Origin: UBA2334 sp964396895
Lineage (GTDB): Bacteria; Pseudomonadota; Gammaproteobacteria; Burkholderiales; Burkholderiaceae_C
Assembly (NCBI GenBank): GCA_964396895.1
Contig: CAYNGJ010000005.1
Coordinates: 1 to 64,000, forward strand
Direction: 5' to 3'
Length of the DNA stretch: 64,000 nucleotides
Positions within the stretch are counted from its first letter, which is position 1. Every line of letters starts with the position of its first letter. Below, piece after piece: positions 33,637 through 41,906 of the stretch. Below the pieces are notes generated by a model. That model was not told the origin of the DNA, did not search any database, and saw only the letters and a program-made list of their open reading frames with translations. A program made the position numbers and the translations under genes.

Positions 33637-33665
33637 AAAAAAGCGACCCCTGGGGTCGCTTTTTT
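33637..33665. terminator. Bidirectional terminator
   Basis: AAAAAAGCGACCCC and GGGGTCGCTTTTTT form an 8-bp GC stem flanked by A- and T-runs. It separates the convergent htpX and glycine-zipper genes and can act on both strands. Confidence 0.9.
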
Positions 33666-33683
33666 GGTGGAACTGCCGTTGGA

Positions 33684-34655
33684 TCAGGGCAGGAATTCGC
33701 TCGGGTCTTTGCCGTATTGGCGCACGCCTCGGTCCCAGCGGTCGTCGCGGTCACGCGCGCCTTGCACCTCACGCCGGTCGCGGATTCCGTCTCGGTCACG
33801 CACGCCGGACACGCCGCGTCCGCCGCGGTCACGGTCTGGGCGCCAGTGGTCGTGGTCCCGCTGGTTGGACCAGTTCAGGTGAATGCTGGCACTGGGGGGC
33901 ACGGCCACCGGGTAGGGTCGCACATACACCGGCGCAGGCCGCGCATACACGGGCGCGGGCACGATGTAGGTGGTTTCTTGGGTGTAAACCGGTGGGTTCA
34001 CGTAGGTCACGCTGGGCTGCACGTCCAGCGGGTAGTTGCCCGACTGAGGGGCAAAGTAGGTGGCCGGGGGGGCATAGGGCTGGTAGCCACTGGGTGGTGC
34101 GGCCACGGGGCTGACCTGCAAGCGCACCCAGGGGCCAGGGTCCTGGGGCATTTGTACGGTGTAGGTTTTGCCCGCGTACTCGTAGGTCACGTTGTAGCCC
34201 ACGGTTTGGTTTTCGTACATGGTCTGGGTGGTGCAGCGTTGCACCCACTGCGCCTGGGGTGGCCCACCGCCTTCGATGCTGTTGCCCAGCATGGCCCCGC
34301 CCACAATGCCCAGCATGGTGGCCGCTGCGCGACCACTGCCCCCGCCAATCTGGTTGCCAATGGCGCCACCGGCCACGCCGCCAAGCACGGCACCCGCCCC
34401 CGATTTCTGGCCGGGCACGGTCACCTGTTCGTTGGTGCACACCTGCCGGGGCACGGCGGTCTGCTGGATGACGGGGACGCTGCTGAGCACGCGCCCCATC
34501 TCGGGGTTGGACTGGGCTTGGGCGCGGGGCGCCCAAGCCACGCCGGCCACCACGGCCACGCTGGCCAGCAAGACCCAGCGGGTGGGGGTGGTGATGGGGC
34601 TGGGGGCCAACCTGGCCCGGGTGTGGGCGGCGGTGCGGGCGGGTGAGTGGGTCAT
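33684..34655 (-). CDS. Glycine-zipper 2TM domain protein
   Basis: A 323-residue periplasmic or outer membrane protein. An N-terminal signal segment (about 25-48, WVLLASVAVVAGVAWAPRAQAQ) is followed by a glycine zipper at about 85-125 (GAGAVLGGVAGGAIGNQIGG and GIVGGAMLGNSIEGG). A Tyr/Pro/Val-rich middle (160-260) follows, and the highly charged, Arg/Asp-rich C-terminal tail (265-323) is unusual. Similar zipper proteins stabilise the envelope. The tail is a low-complexity extension not normal for the family. Confidence 0.75.
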   Translation of the reverse strand: MTHSPARTAAHTRARLAPSPITTPTRWVLLASVAVVAGVAWAPRAQAQSNPEMGRVLSSVPVIQQTAVPRQVCTNEQVTVPGQKSGAGAVLGGVAGGAIGNQIGGGSGRAAATMLGIVGGAMLGNSIEGGGPPQAQWVQRCTTQTMYENQTVGYNVTYEYAGKTYTVQMPQDPGPWVRLQVSPVAAPPSGYQPYAPPATYFAPQSGNYPLDVQPSVTYVNPPVYTQETTYIVPAPVYARPAPVYVRPYPVAVPPSASIHLNWSNQRDHDHWRPDRDRGGRGVSGVRDRDGIRDRREVQGARDRDDRWDRGVRQYGKDPSEFLP

Positions 34656-34708
34656 GCGGGTTCTCCTGTGTCAGCGTTCAAGCATGCCACTGACATGTGA
34701 AGCTGGAC

Positions 34709-36619
34709 TCACATGGGTGTAAGAGGTTGTAACGGCGCGAGCAGTTCCCGCGCCACCGCCTCGGCCACCTTGAGGCCGTCCACCCCGGCCGACAGAATGC
34801 CGCCCGCGTAGCCCGCCCCTTCGCCTGCCGGGAACAGGCCGCGCACGTTCAGGCTTTGGAAATCGTCGCCCCGGGTGATGCGCAGCGGTGACGAGGTGCG
34901 GGTCTCCACCCCGGTCAGCACCGCGTCGGGCATGTCGTAGCCTTTGATTTTTCGGCCAAACACCGGCAAGGCTTCGCGCATGGCCTGCACCGCAAAGTCG
35001 GGCAGCACCTGGGCCATGTCCACCAGCTTCACGCCGGGTTGGTAGGACGGCTCCACCGTGCCCAACTGGGTGGAGGCCTGGGCGGCCAGGAAGTCGCCCA
35101 CGCGTTGGGCGGGGGCGTCGTAGGTGCCGCCGCCCACCTCAAAGGCCTGGCTCTCGAGTTGGCGCTGGAACACCACCCCGGCCAGCGGGTGGGTTTTTTG
35201 CTGCGCCACCAGGGCCCTGGCCTGTTCGGCGTAGCGCGTGCCGTCGGCCTGGCCCCAGGCGGCCACCCATGCGGCGGTGTCCTGCGGGTAGTCGCTCGGG
35301 TCTATGCCCACCACCAGGCCCGCGTTGGCGTTGCGCTCGTTGCGCGAGTACTGGCTCATGCCGTTGGTCACCACCCGGCCAGGCTCGCTGGTGGCGGCCA
35401 CCACGGTGCCGCCCGGGCACATGCAAAAGCTGTACACCGCGCGGCCATTGGCGGCGTGGTGCACCAGTTTGTAGTCGGCGGCCCCCAGCAGCGGGTGGCC
35501 CATGTGCTTGCCCCAGCGGGCGCGGTCGATCACGCTTTGCGGGTGCTCGATGCGCACCCCGATGGAAAACGGCTTGGGCTCCATGAACACGCCGCTGTCC
35601 CACAGCATGGCAAAGGTGTCGCGCGCACTGTGGCCCAGGGCCAGCACGGCCGCTGCGGTGGGCAGGGTGGTGGTTTGGCCGCTGGCCAGGTCTTGCACCC
35701 GCAAGGCCTTGATGTGTTTTTGAGAGCTGAAAACCTTTTTATGGCCAGCGGTAGAAGGCGAAAAAGCTTCAAAATTATGGTCGATGGGGTTCACCGGTCC
35801 GTCCGTGAGCTCCACCCCCACCACGCGCTGGCCGAAGCGGATGTCACCGCCCAGCGCCGTGATGGTGTCGCGCAGCGACTCCACCACTTTCACCAGCTTG
35901 AAGGTGCCCACATGCGGGTGGGCGGCGTACAAGATGTCGGGCGGCGCGCCCGCGTCCACAAACTCCTGCATCACCTTGCGGCCCAGGTGACGGGGGTCTT
36001 TGATCTGGCTGTAGAGCTTGCCGTCCGAGAACAGGCCCGCGCCGCCCTCGCCAAACTGCACGTTGCTCTCGGGCGTGAGGGTGTGTTTGCGCCACAGGCC
36101 CCAGGTGTCCTTGGTGCGCTGGCGCACGGGCTGTCCCCGCTCCAGCACGATGGGCCTGAGCCCCATCTGTGCCAGGGCCAGCGCGGCAAACAGCCCGCAC
36201 GGCCCCAGGCCCACCACCACGGGGCGCTGCGCTTCGTCGTCCGGCGTGGGCCAGCCCGCCGGTGCCGTGACGGGGGGGCGCCACTGCATGTCGGGCGTGG
36301 GGCCCATGTGGGGGTGGCCGGCGTGCTTGGCCAGCAGGGCGGCTTCCTGGTCGGGATGGGTCAATGCCACGTCCACGATGAACACCGCCAGCAGGTCGGC
36401 CTTGCGGGCGTCGAAGCTGCGCTTGAAGACCTGCAGGTCGGCCAGCTCGGTGGGGGCGATGCCCAGGGTCTGACAGGCCAGGGCGCGCAGTGCGGGCAGG
36501 GGGTGAATGCGGGCCGGGTCCAGCGCTTCTTCGCGGGTGGGCTGTGCGGCGTCCACCGCCAGTCGCTCGTCAACAGGGAGCGCCGACAGCGGCAGTTTGA
36601 GTTCGGTCAGGCGAATCAT
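34709..36619 (-). CDS. NAD(P)/FAD-dependent oxidoreductase (COG2509 family)
   Basis: A 636-residue flavoprotein. An N-terminal region (1-125) precedes a Rossmann FAD-binding motif VVVGLGPCGLFAAL at about 138-151. The NAD-type loop with KDTWGLWRKHTLTPESNVQF and a C-terminal FPAGEGAGYAGGILSAGVDG (about 594-613) complete the fold. COG2509 members are uncharacterised dehydrogenases. The repeat copy at 35720-35782 encodes residues about 280-300 (SPSTAGHKKVFSSQ), a low-GC insert. ATG 36619 is chosen; the longer frame runs into rnpB upstream. Confidence 0.8.
   Translation of the reverse strand: MIRLTELKLPLSALPVDERLAVDAAQPTREEALDPARIHPLPALRALACQTLGIAPTELADLQVFKRSFDARKADLLAVFIVDVALTHPDQEAALLAKHAGHPHMGPTPDMQWRPPVTAPAGWPTPDDEAQRPVVVGLGPCGLFAALALAQMGLRPIVLERGQPVRQRTKDTWGLWRKHTLTPESNVQFGEGGAGLFSDGKLYSQIKDPRHLGRKVMQEFVDAGAPPDILYAAHPHVGTFKLVKVVESLRDTITALGGDIRFGQRVVGVELTDGPVNPIDHNFEAFSPSTAGHKKVFSSQKHIKALRVQDLASGQTTTLPTAAAVLALGHSARDTFAMLWDSGVFMEPKPFSIGVRIEHPQSVIDRARWGKHMGHPLLGAADYKLVHHAANGRAVYSFCMCPGGTVVAATSEPGRVVTNGMSQYSRNERNANAGLVVGIDPSDYPQDTAAWVAAWGQADGTRYAEQARALVAQQKTHPLAGVVFQRQLESQAFEVGGGTYDAPAQRVGDFLAAQASTQLGTVEPSYQPGVKLVDMAQVLPDFAVQAMREALPVFGRKIKGYDMPDAVLTGVETRTSSPLRITRGDDFQSLNVRGLFPAGEGAGYAGGILSAGVDGLKVAEAVARELLAPLQPLTPM
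35720..35782 (-). repeat. AT-rich interspersed repeat, copy 5, inside FAD oxidoreductase gene
   Basis: Diverged reverse copy: the plus strand reads GAGAGCTGAAAACC, then GGCCAGCGG, then GAAAAAGCTTCAAAATTATGG. The CAGCTCTC and CCTTC..CGCT units match the forward consensus. It is translated in frame, in a variable part of the protein. Confidence 0.6.
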
Positions 36620-36683
36620 GGGGGTACTCCGGGGCTTGTGGTCATCAAGCAAGGTGGCTTCGGCCCGTGGCAGGCCGGGCTGC

Positions 36684-36689
36684 GATAAT
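36684..36689 (+). promoter_or_regulatory. Promoter -10 of rnpB
   Basis: GATAAT lies eight bases before the predicted 5' end of RNase P RNA. No good -35 is seen at 36661-36666. Confidence 0.5.
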
Positions 36690-36697
36690 AGCGGCGT

Positions 36698-37057
36698 GAA
36701 GCGGGCCAGGCCGTCGCTGGTGCAATCCCGAAAGGGCGGGCTGCAAAGCCCCGGGTCGAAAGGCCGCACTGGAGGAACGTCCGGACTGCACAGGACAGCG
36801 CAGGAGGTAACACCTCTCCACCGACCAGCCGCAAGGCCCTAAGGTGAGGATCAGAGCAACAGAGACGAGCCGGTTCAGTCCGGGTGAAACGGGCAATCTC
36901 TGCGCGCAGCAATACCAAATAGGCACACGTTGACGTGGTTCCGCGGAGTGTGCGGGTAGGTAGCACCGAGCCGGGTGGGCGACCCCCGGCCCAGATGAAT
37001 GACGGTCACGCGGTGGGCAACCACCGTGCACAAAATCCGGCGTATCGGCCCGCTTCA
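36698..37057 (+). ncRNA. rnpB: RNase P RNA, class A
   Basis: The catalytic RNA of RNase P. The 5' GAAGCGGGCC pairs with the 3' GGCCCGCTTC (37048-37057) as helix P1. Conserved core segments are present: GAGGAACGTCCGG near 36771, ACAGGACAG, GTGAAACGGGCAA, CCGAGCCGGGTGGG and GATGAATGACGG with CACAAAATCCGGC near the 3' end. The layout and the AACGTCCGG variant fit betaproteobacterial sequences. A strong hairpin at 37068-37095 follows. Confidence 0.95.
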
Positions 37058-37067
37058 CAACTTCTTG

Positions 37068-37095
37068 CTAGGCCTGCCCGTTGGCGCAGGCCTAG
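37068..37095. terminator. Hairpin between rnpB and pseudouridine synthase gene
   Basis: CTAGGCCTGC and GCAGGCCTAG form a perfect 10-bp stem with an 8-base loop. There is no T-run, so its role as terminator for both convergent units is likely but not certain. Confidence 0.6.
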
Positions 37096-37104
37096 ATTCC
37101 CCCC

Positions 37105-38058
37105 TCAGAACCGCTCGTAGCCCAGCAAAAACCGCCACTGCCCCACGGGCAGGCTGGCCAGGGGCAGGCGGCCGACGCGCACGCGGTGCAGCGCCATCAG
37201 TTCCAGCCCGGCCTGCTCGCACAGCTGCACGATCTGGCCGGGGTGGTAGCCCTTGAGTGCAAAGCGCAGCCGCGTGAATTCGGGTTGGCTCTGGTTGACG
37301 CTGACGCGCGCCGGGAGCATGGCGCGGCCATCGACCACGGCAGAGGCGTTGAGCACTTTGAGTGCCGCAGGGGCCACCTCGCCCCGCACCTGGGCCAGTG
37401 CCTCGTGTTCGGTGCTGATGGCCTCTTCCTGCAACTTGCGGGCAATGCCTGGGTTTTGGCTCCACACCACCAAGCCGCTGGCGGCGGGCTCCATCGGGGT
37501 GAGGCACTGCAGGCCGCTCAGGTGCTTTTTCAGCAAGGTGAGGCCGGACCGGTCGTTGGGCAGGTGGTTGTCCTCGGTCAGCAAGGCCAGCATGGCCTGG
37601 GTGGTGCAACCCGCAGGTTTATGAAGCAAGAAGGTGGCTGGGGCCAAGCGCTGGGGGGCTTTTTCACCATGAATTTCCACCGTGTCGTGTGGTTCCACCC
37701 GCGCGGGTGGTTCCTGGACCAGGCTGCCGTTGACACTGACGCGTCCGCCTTCGATGAGTTGCTCGGCCTGGGCGCGGGAGCACACGGCCACTTCCATCAC
37801 GCGCTTGGACAGGCGCACGGCGGTGGGGGAGTCCACAGGCACGGCGGGTGCTGGCGCGCGGGTGGCCCGGCGCGGTGCGGCCGCCCGGGGGGGGGCGCTG
37901 CGGTCTTTGCCCGGCTGGGCGGCCCTGGGACGTGGCTGGGGTGTCGCGGGCGTTGGGGGGGTGCCCCGTATGCGGCGAGCCCCCGACGCGGTGACCGGCG
38001 CAGGCGGCACGGTTGCATCGGGGGGGGTGGGCTGGGCGGGTGGGGTCGGTGTGTTCAT
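37105..38058 (-). CDS. RsuA/RluB-family pseudouridine synthase homologue with altered active site
   Basis: A 317-residue protein. A Pro/Ala/Arg-rich N-terminal tail (1-80) is followed by an S4 RNA-binding domain (about 83-125, RLSKRVMEVAVCSRAQAEQLIEGG) and a catalytic-type domain. In the RsuA/RluB family the catalytic Asp lies in a RLDxxTSGLL-like motif. Here the corresponding stretch is TPMEPAASGLVVWSQ, with Glu in the Asp position, so it may be inactive or altered in chemistry. Its ATG overlaps the stop of the Nudix gene as ATGA, so the two are coupled. It is transcribed toward rnpB. Confidence 0.75.
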   Translation of the reverse strand: MNTPTPPAQPTPPDATVPPAPVTASGARRIRGTPPTPATPQPRPRAAQPGKDRSAPPRAAAPRRATRAPAPAVPVDSPTAVRLSKRVMEVAVCSRAQAEQLIEGGRVSVNGSLVQEPPARVEPHDTVEIHGEKAPQRLAPATFLLHKPAGCTTQAMLALLTEDNHLPNDRSGLTLLKKHLSGLQCLTPMEPAASGLVVWSQNPGIARKLQEEAISTEHEALAQVRGEVAPAALKVLNASAVVDGRAMLPARVSVNQSQPEFTRLRFALKGYHPGQIVQLCEQAGLELMALHRVRVGRLPLASLPVGQWRFLLGYERF

Positions 38059-39722
38059 GTCAGTCCCAGGGCGGAGATGCGTTGCACATGGGCCAACAGC
38101 GAGCGTTCGGCCACGGGCCACAGCCGCGCGGGCACGTCTTGGTAGGCCAGTTTGACCCAGTCTTGCAGGCTGCCTTCGGGCAGGGCCTGCATGGCCGCGA
38201 TGACCTTGGCCTCGCGCTTCAAGCGGTGTTGCTTCAGGTGGGCAATGGCCTCGCTGGCTTGGCCCAACACGTAGCCGTGGGCGGGCAGGATGTGGGTGAT
38301 GCCGTGTTCGGCACAGGCCGCAGTCAGTGCGTCCAGAGAATCGAGGTAGTCGGCCATGTTGCCGTCGGGCGGGTCGATGACGGTGGTGCTGCCGTTGAGG
38401 ATGTGGTCGCCACTGAACAGCAGCCCGTCCTCCAGCAACACCAGGCACAGGTGGTTGGCGGCATGCCCCGGGGTGTGTATCACCTTCAATGTATGGATGT
38501 TTTTGGCCCCTGTCGCTTGACTGGTGAGGCTTATCAGCTCTCCATTTTGTGTATCTCGGTCGGGCACAAAGTGGCTGCCGGGGCGTGCGGTGGGGGCGCT
38601 GGCCAGGCCCAGGATGGGGGGGGGCGCGTCGCCCGACGGGGCGCTGGCCGCGCACAGCGCCTGCAGCCGCCGGGCACCGGGCGAGTGGTCGGGGTGTGAA
38701 TGGGTGCAGACGATGGCCTGAATGCGCCCGCCCGCCGCGCGCCACAGGCGCTCGATGTGTTCGGGGTCGTCGGGACCGGGGTCGATCACCACATGGCCCG
38801 TGCCCGGGTCGCCCACCACGTAGCTGTTGGTGCCGGGGCCGGTCATCACGCCGGGGTTGGGGGCGGTGAGGCGCTGCACGTTTTTCAGCAGGCTCACGGG
38901 GCGCTGGCTGTCCCAGTCCAGCGGGTGCAGCAGCTGGCCGTCGGGGCACACCAGTTCCAGCTCGCCAAACGGCGGCTCGTGCTCCATGTAGCGGGCCTCC
39001 TTGCCGCCCAGCAGGCCGGCGCGGGGGCAGCTGGCAAACAAGGGGGGTTCGCTGGCGGCACACGCGTCCAGCACCTGTTGCACGGTGGTGTGGTGCTGCA
39101 GCCGTTCCAGGGTCCGAATGGTCGGAAAAATCATGAAAAAGCGGCCAGCGGCGTGCTCGGCCAGCGCGTGGGCGGGCTGCACCCACACGGGCTCGAACTG
39201 CTCGGTGTTGTCGGCCACGGGCTCCTGGCCCTCGGGCATGCGGGCCACCCAAAAGGGCACATCAAAGCGGCGGGGCACATCGCGGTCGGTCACCCAGTGG
39301 GCCAGCAGGTGCACATCGGCGCCCGCCAGGGTCAGGCCGAGTGCGGTCAGTTGGGGGTTGAACGGCGCCGCCCTGTCCATGCGGGCAATGTCGGCCATGC
39401 TGGCCCAGCGGCCATCGGCGTGGCGGGCCAGCAGCACCCCCACTTCTTCAAAGCTTTCGCGCATGGCGGCCACGGCCTGGGTGAGGGTCAGGTCGCTCTG
39501 GCCGGGGCGGCGGGTGCTCAGCGCGTGGGCCTGGGCATCGGCCAGGTCAATGGCGCCGCCAGGGAACACGTAGGCACCGGGCACAAAGCGGGCGGTGGCG
39601 CTGCGGCGCGTCATCAGCACCTCGAAGCCAGCCGGTGTGTCGCGCAGCAGCAGCACGGTGGCGGCGGGTTGTACGGGCGCAGGCTCGCGCTGGGTGTGGA
39701 GGAGTTGGGTGGGTCTGACCAT
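38055..39722 (-). CDS. Nudix hydrolase - metallo-beta-lactamase fusion
   Basis: A 555-residue two-domain protein. The N-terminal 250 residues are a Nudix domain: the Nudix box appears as GGAIDLADAQ..AAMRESFEEVGVLL, with the REsFEE core. The C-terminal part (about 290-555) is a metallo-beta-lactamase fold with the zinc motif THSHPDHSPGA, then HTPGHAANHLCL, GDHIL and LPAHG. Such fusions are known in Burkholderiales; the substrate is unknown. A repeat copy at 38488-38552 encodes LTSQATGAKNIHTLKVI within the lactamase domain. ATG 39722 is used; GTG 39740 is in frame. It overlaps the next gene by four bases. Confidence 0.8.
   Translation of the reverse strand: MVRPTQLLHTQREPAPVQPAATVLLLRDTPAGFEVLMTRRSATARFVPGAYVFPGGAIDLADAQAHALSTRRPGQSDLTLTQAVAAMRESFEEVGVLLARHADGRWASMADIARMDRAAPFNPQLTALGLTLAGADVHLLAHWVTDRDVPRRFDVPFWVARMPEGQEPVADNTEQFEPVWVQPAHALAEHAAGRFFMIFPTIRTLERLQHHTTVQQVLDACAASEPPLFASCPRAGLLGGKEARYMEHEPPFGELELVCPDGQLLHPLDWDSQRPVSLLKNVQRLTAPNPGVMTGPGTNSYVVGDPGTGHVVIDPGPDDPEHIERLWRAAGGRIQAIVCTHSHPDHSPGARRLQALCAASAPSGDAPPPILGLASAPTARPGSHFVPDRDTQNGELISLTSQATGAKNIHTLKVIHTPGHAANHLCLVLLEDGLLFSGDHILNGSTTVIDPPDGNMADYLDSLDALTAACAEHGITHILPAHGYVLGQASEAIAHLKQHRLKREAKVIAAMQALPEGSLQDWVKLAYQDVPARLWPVAERSLLAHVQRISALGLT
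38488..38552 (+). repeat. AT-rich interspersed repeat, copy 6, inside Nudix-MBL gene
   Basis: Forward copy with ATGTTTTTGGCCCCTGTCGC, then TTGACTGGTGAGGC, then TTATCAGCTCTCC. It is translated in frame inside the metallo-beta-lactamase domain, between two conserved zinc-ligand motifs. Confidence 0.65.
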
Positions 39723-39876
39723 GGCGCATGGTAGCTTCACGCGCAGCCACTTTTGTCAGCGCCACCCCACCAGGGCACCCAGGTCTTTAGAATCCCCTGC
39801 TCGGTTTCAAACCCCGCTGTGTTCAATCACCCCTGTGGCGTGCTGCCGCTGCAATCCCCTCCGGAGCCAATGTTCG

Positions 39877-40242
39877 ATGCCCAGCCTGCTGATAGTTGAT
39901 GACAGCCGTGTATCCCGCATGATGATTCGCACACGCATCGAGGCCGCTCACCCGGACTGGCAGTGTGCCGAGGCGGCCACGGGCGACGAAGCCGTGGCCT
40001 TGGTGGCCAAAGCCCCACCCGACTACGTGACCATGGACGTCAACATGCCTGGGCTCAACGGGTTTGACGCCGCCGACCAGATCCGGCGCACCGCGCCCTC
40101 GGTGAAGGTGGTGATGTTGACGGCCAACATCCAGGAAAGCAGCCACGCCAAGGCGCATGACCTGGGGGTGCAGTTTGTGCAAAAACCCATCACCGATGCC
40201 TGCATCCGCCAGGTGCTGGGCTTTTTCACGGCCCAGCCATGA
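39877..40242 (+). CDS. CheY-like response regulator
   Basis: A 121-residue single-domain receiver. D8 and D9 bind magnesium, the phosphoacceptor is D54 in VTMDVNMPG, and the Thr of VVMLTANIQ and Lys of VQKPI complete the switch site. It lacks an output domain, so it acts by protein contacts, as chemotaxis CheY does. The ATG 39877 is chosen because it starts PSLLIVDD; the longer frame has no receiver homology. Its stop overlaps the cheC start (ATGA). First gene of a signalling operon. Confidence 0.9.
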   Translation: MPSLLIVDDSRVSRMMIRTRIEAAHPDWQCAEAATGDEAVALVAKAPPDYVTMDVNMPGLNGFDAADQIRRTAPSVKVVMLTANIQESSHAKAHDLGVQFVQKPITDACIRQVLGFFTAQP

Positions 40243-40841
40243 AGCTCGACGAACTGGCCATGGACGCGTTGACCGAGATGTTCAATCTCGGTGTCGGGCA
40301 GGCGGCCCATGCGCTGAGCCAGATTTCGGGGGACTCGGTCACCCTCACCGTGCCCAAGGTGGTGGTGCTGTCGCGCAGCGAGGTCAGCCTGTACGTCGGT
40401 GTGGGTGCGCTGTCGGCGGTCAGCGCCGTGCGCCAGCATTACTCCGGCGCCATCAACGCCGAGGCGGTTCTCATGTTCCCGGCCGAGCGCGGCCTGGAAC
40501 TGGTGCAGATGATGGTGGGGGGCGAACTGCCCCTGAACCAACTCGCGGAAATGGAGCAGGAGGCTTTGTCTGAAATTGGCAACATCCTGCTGAACTCTGT
40601 CATGGCCAGCGTGGCCGACACACTGAAGATTCAACTCGAAGGGTCCTTGCCCACGGTGGAATTGAGCCAGGCACAAGAAGTGCTTCAAGGTGATGCCCCC
40701 GCCGAGGGTTCTGTGCTGTTGGTGGACATCCAGTTTGAAGTGGCCACCCGCGAGGTGCAGGGCATGTTGGCGTTTTTGCTGGATGTGCCCTCCCAAGACA
40801 TGTTGGAGCACATGTTGAACCGTTTTCTGTCAGGCGTATGA
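40239..40841 (+). CDS. cheC: CheC-family phosphatase
   Basis: A 200-residue CheC protein. It has two phosphatase motifs: E13-x-x-N16 in ALTEMFNLG and E112-x-x-N115 in LSEIGNILLNS. Both are complete, so it is a bifunctional-looking CheC and not a one-motif CheX. CheC proteins dephosphorylate CheY-P. Here it is coupled to the CheY-like gene (ATGA) and the diguanylate cyclase gene, so it probably sets the phosphorylation of that receiver. Confidence 0.85.
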   Translation: MKLDELAMDALTEMFNLGVGQAAHALSQISGDSVTLTVPKVVVLSRSEVSLYVGVGALSAVSAVRQHYSGAINAEAVLMFPAERGLELVQMMVGGELPLNQLAEMEQEALSEIGNILLNSVMASVADTLKIQLEGSLPTVELSQAQEVLQGDAPAEGSVLLVDIQFEVATREVQGMLAFLLDVPSQDMLEHMLNRFLSGV

Positions 40842-41893
40842 CCACCGCAATGCCCTCTCAGTGCCCGAGCACGTTGCCCCCCACCGACGACCCCAGCCAG
40901 GCCTGGGCCCTGGGGGCGCTGGCACACCTGCAGGCCGGCGTGCTGGTGCTGAACCACACGGGCGAGGTGGTGTTCGTCAATCAGTGGTTTTTGAACCGCT
41001 GCGGGCGGTCTCGCGCTTCGGTGCTGGGACACAAAATCACCGACGTGTTTCCACAGCTCATCGGCAGCTATTTTTCCCGCCGCCTGGCACTGAGCCAGTC
41101 CACCGGACTGCCCGCCATGCTGTCCCACAGCCTGCACGCGCCGCCCTTGCCGCTGTACATGCCGCACTTGGTCGGTCATCCGCAGGCCGTGCTGAGCCAG
41201 ACCGTGCACATCATTCCCTTGGGTCGGGCGGCCGTGCCCCACACGCCGTTGCCGCTGACGCTGGTGCAGGTGACCGATGTGACCCCCACGGTGCGCCGCG
41301 AATCGCTGTTGCGCACCCGTGTGGACCAGATGCACCACATGGCCAGGCTCGATGCCCTGACCGGCATTGGCAACCGGCGTGAGTTCAGTGAGACCCTTGA
41401 CAGCGAGCTGCGCGCGGCCATTCGCAACAGCGCCCCGCTGGGGTTGTTGATGATCGACATCGACCATTTCAAAAACTACAACGACCACTATGGCCACCCA
41501 GCCGGTGACCGCTGCCTGCGCGATGTGGCCGAACTGCTGCGCAAGGTGGTCCGCCGACCGCGTGACCGCCTGGCCCGATATGGCGGCGAAGAATTTGCGG
41601 TGCTGCTGCCCGCCACACCGCTGGAAGGGGTGATCGAGGTGGGCCGTGAAGTGGTGGAGCGCGTGCGCAAGCTGGGTCTGCCGCACGACGCCAGCCCCCT
41701 GGGGCCGGTGGTCACCGTGAGTGTGGGGGCCACATCGGTGCAACCCAAGGCGCCGGAGGAGTCCACCTACTTGGTCCGCCTGGCCGATGAAGCCCTGTAC
41801 GCGGCCAAAGGGGCAGGGCGCAACCGCCTGTGCTGGGTCAACGCCGCCGACGAAGCGTCCGTCGCCCTGGCGCCGCCGCAGGCGCAGGCTTGA
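40838..41893 (+). CDS. PAS-GGDEF diguanylate cyclase
   Basis: A 351-residue diguanylate cyclase. A PAS-like sensor region fills roughly residues 25-150 (HLQAGVLVLNHTGEVVFVNQ), with no transmembrane segment, so it is cytoplasmic. The GGDEF domain starts near 165 with RLDALTGIGNRREF. The catalytic signature is GGEEF at 249-253 and an I-site RPRD lies five residues upstream (240-243), allowing product inhibition. It is coupled to cheC by ATGA overlap, giving a CheY-CheC-cyclase module that links phospho-signalling to c-di-GMP. Followed by dapF after 13 bases. Confidence 0.9.
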   Translation: MTTAMPSQCPSTLPPTDDPSQAWALGALAHLQAGVLVLNHTGEVVFVNQWFLNRCGRSRASVLGHKITDVFPQLIGSYFSRRLALSQSTGLPAMLSHSLHAPPLPLYMPHLVGHPQAVLSQTVHIIPLGRAAVPHTPLPLTLVQVTDVTPTVRRESLLRTRVDQMHHMARLDALTGIGNRREFSETLDSELRAAIRNSAPLGLLMIDIDHFKNYNDHYGHPAGDRCLRDVAELLRKVVRRPRDRLARYGGEEFAVLLPATPLEGVIEVGREVVERVRKLGLPHDASPLGPVVTVSVGATSVQPKAPEESTYLVRLADEALYAAKGAGRNRLCWVNAADEASVALAPPQAQA

Positions 41894-41906
41894 ACAGGAA
41901 CTGGAC

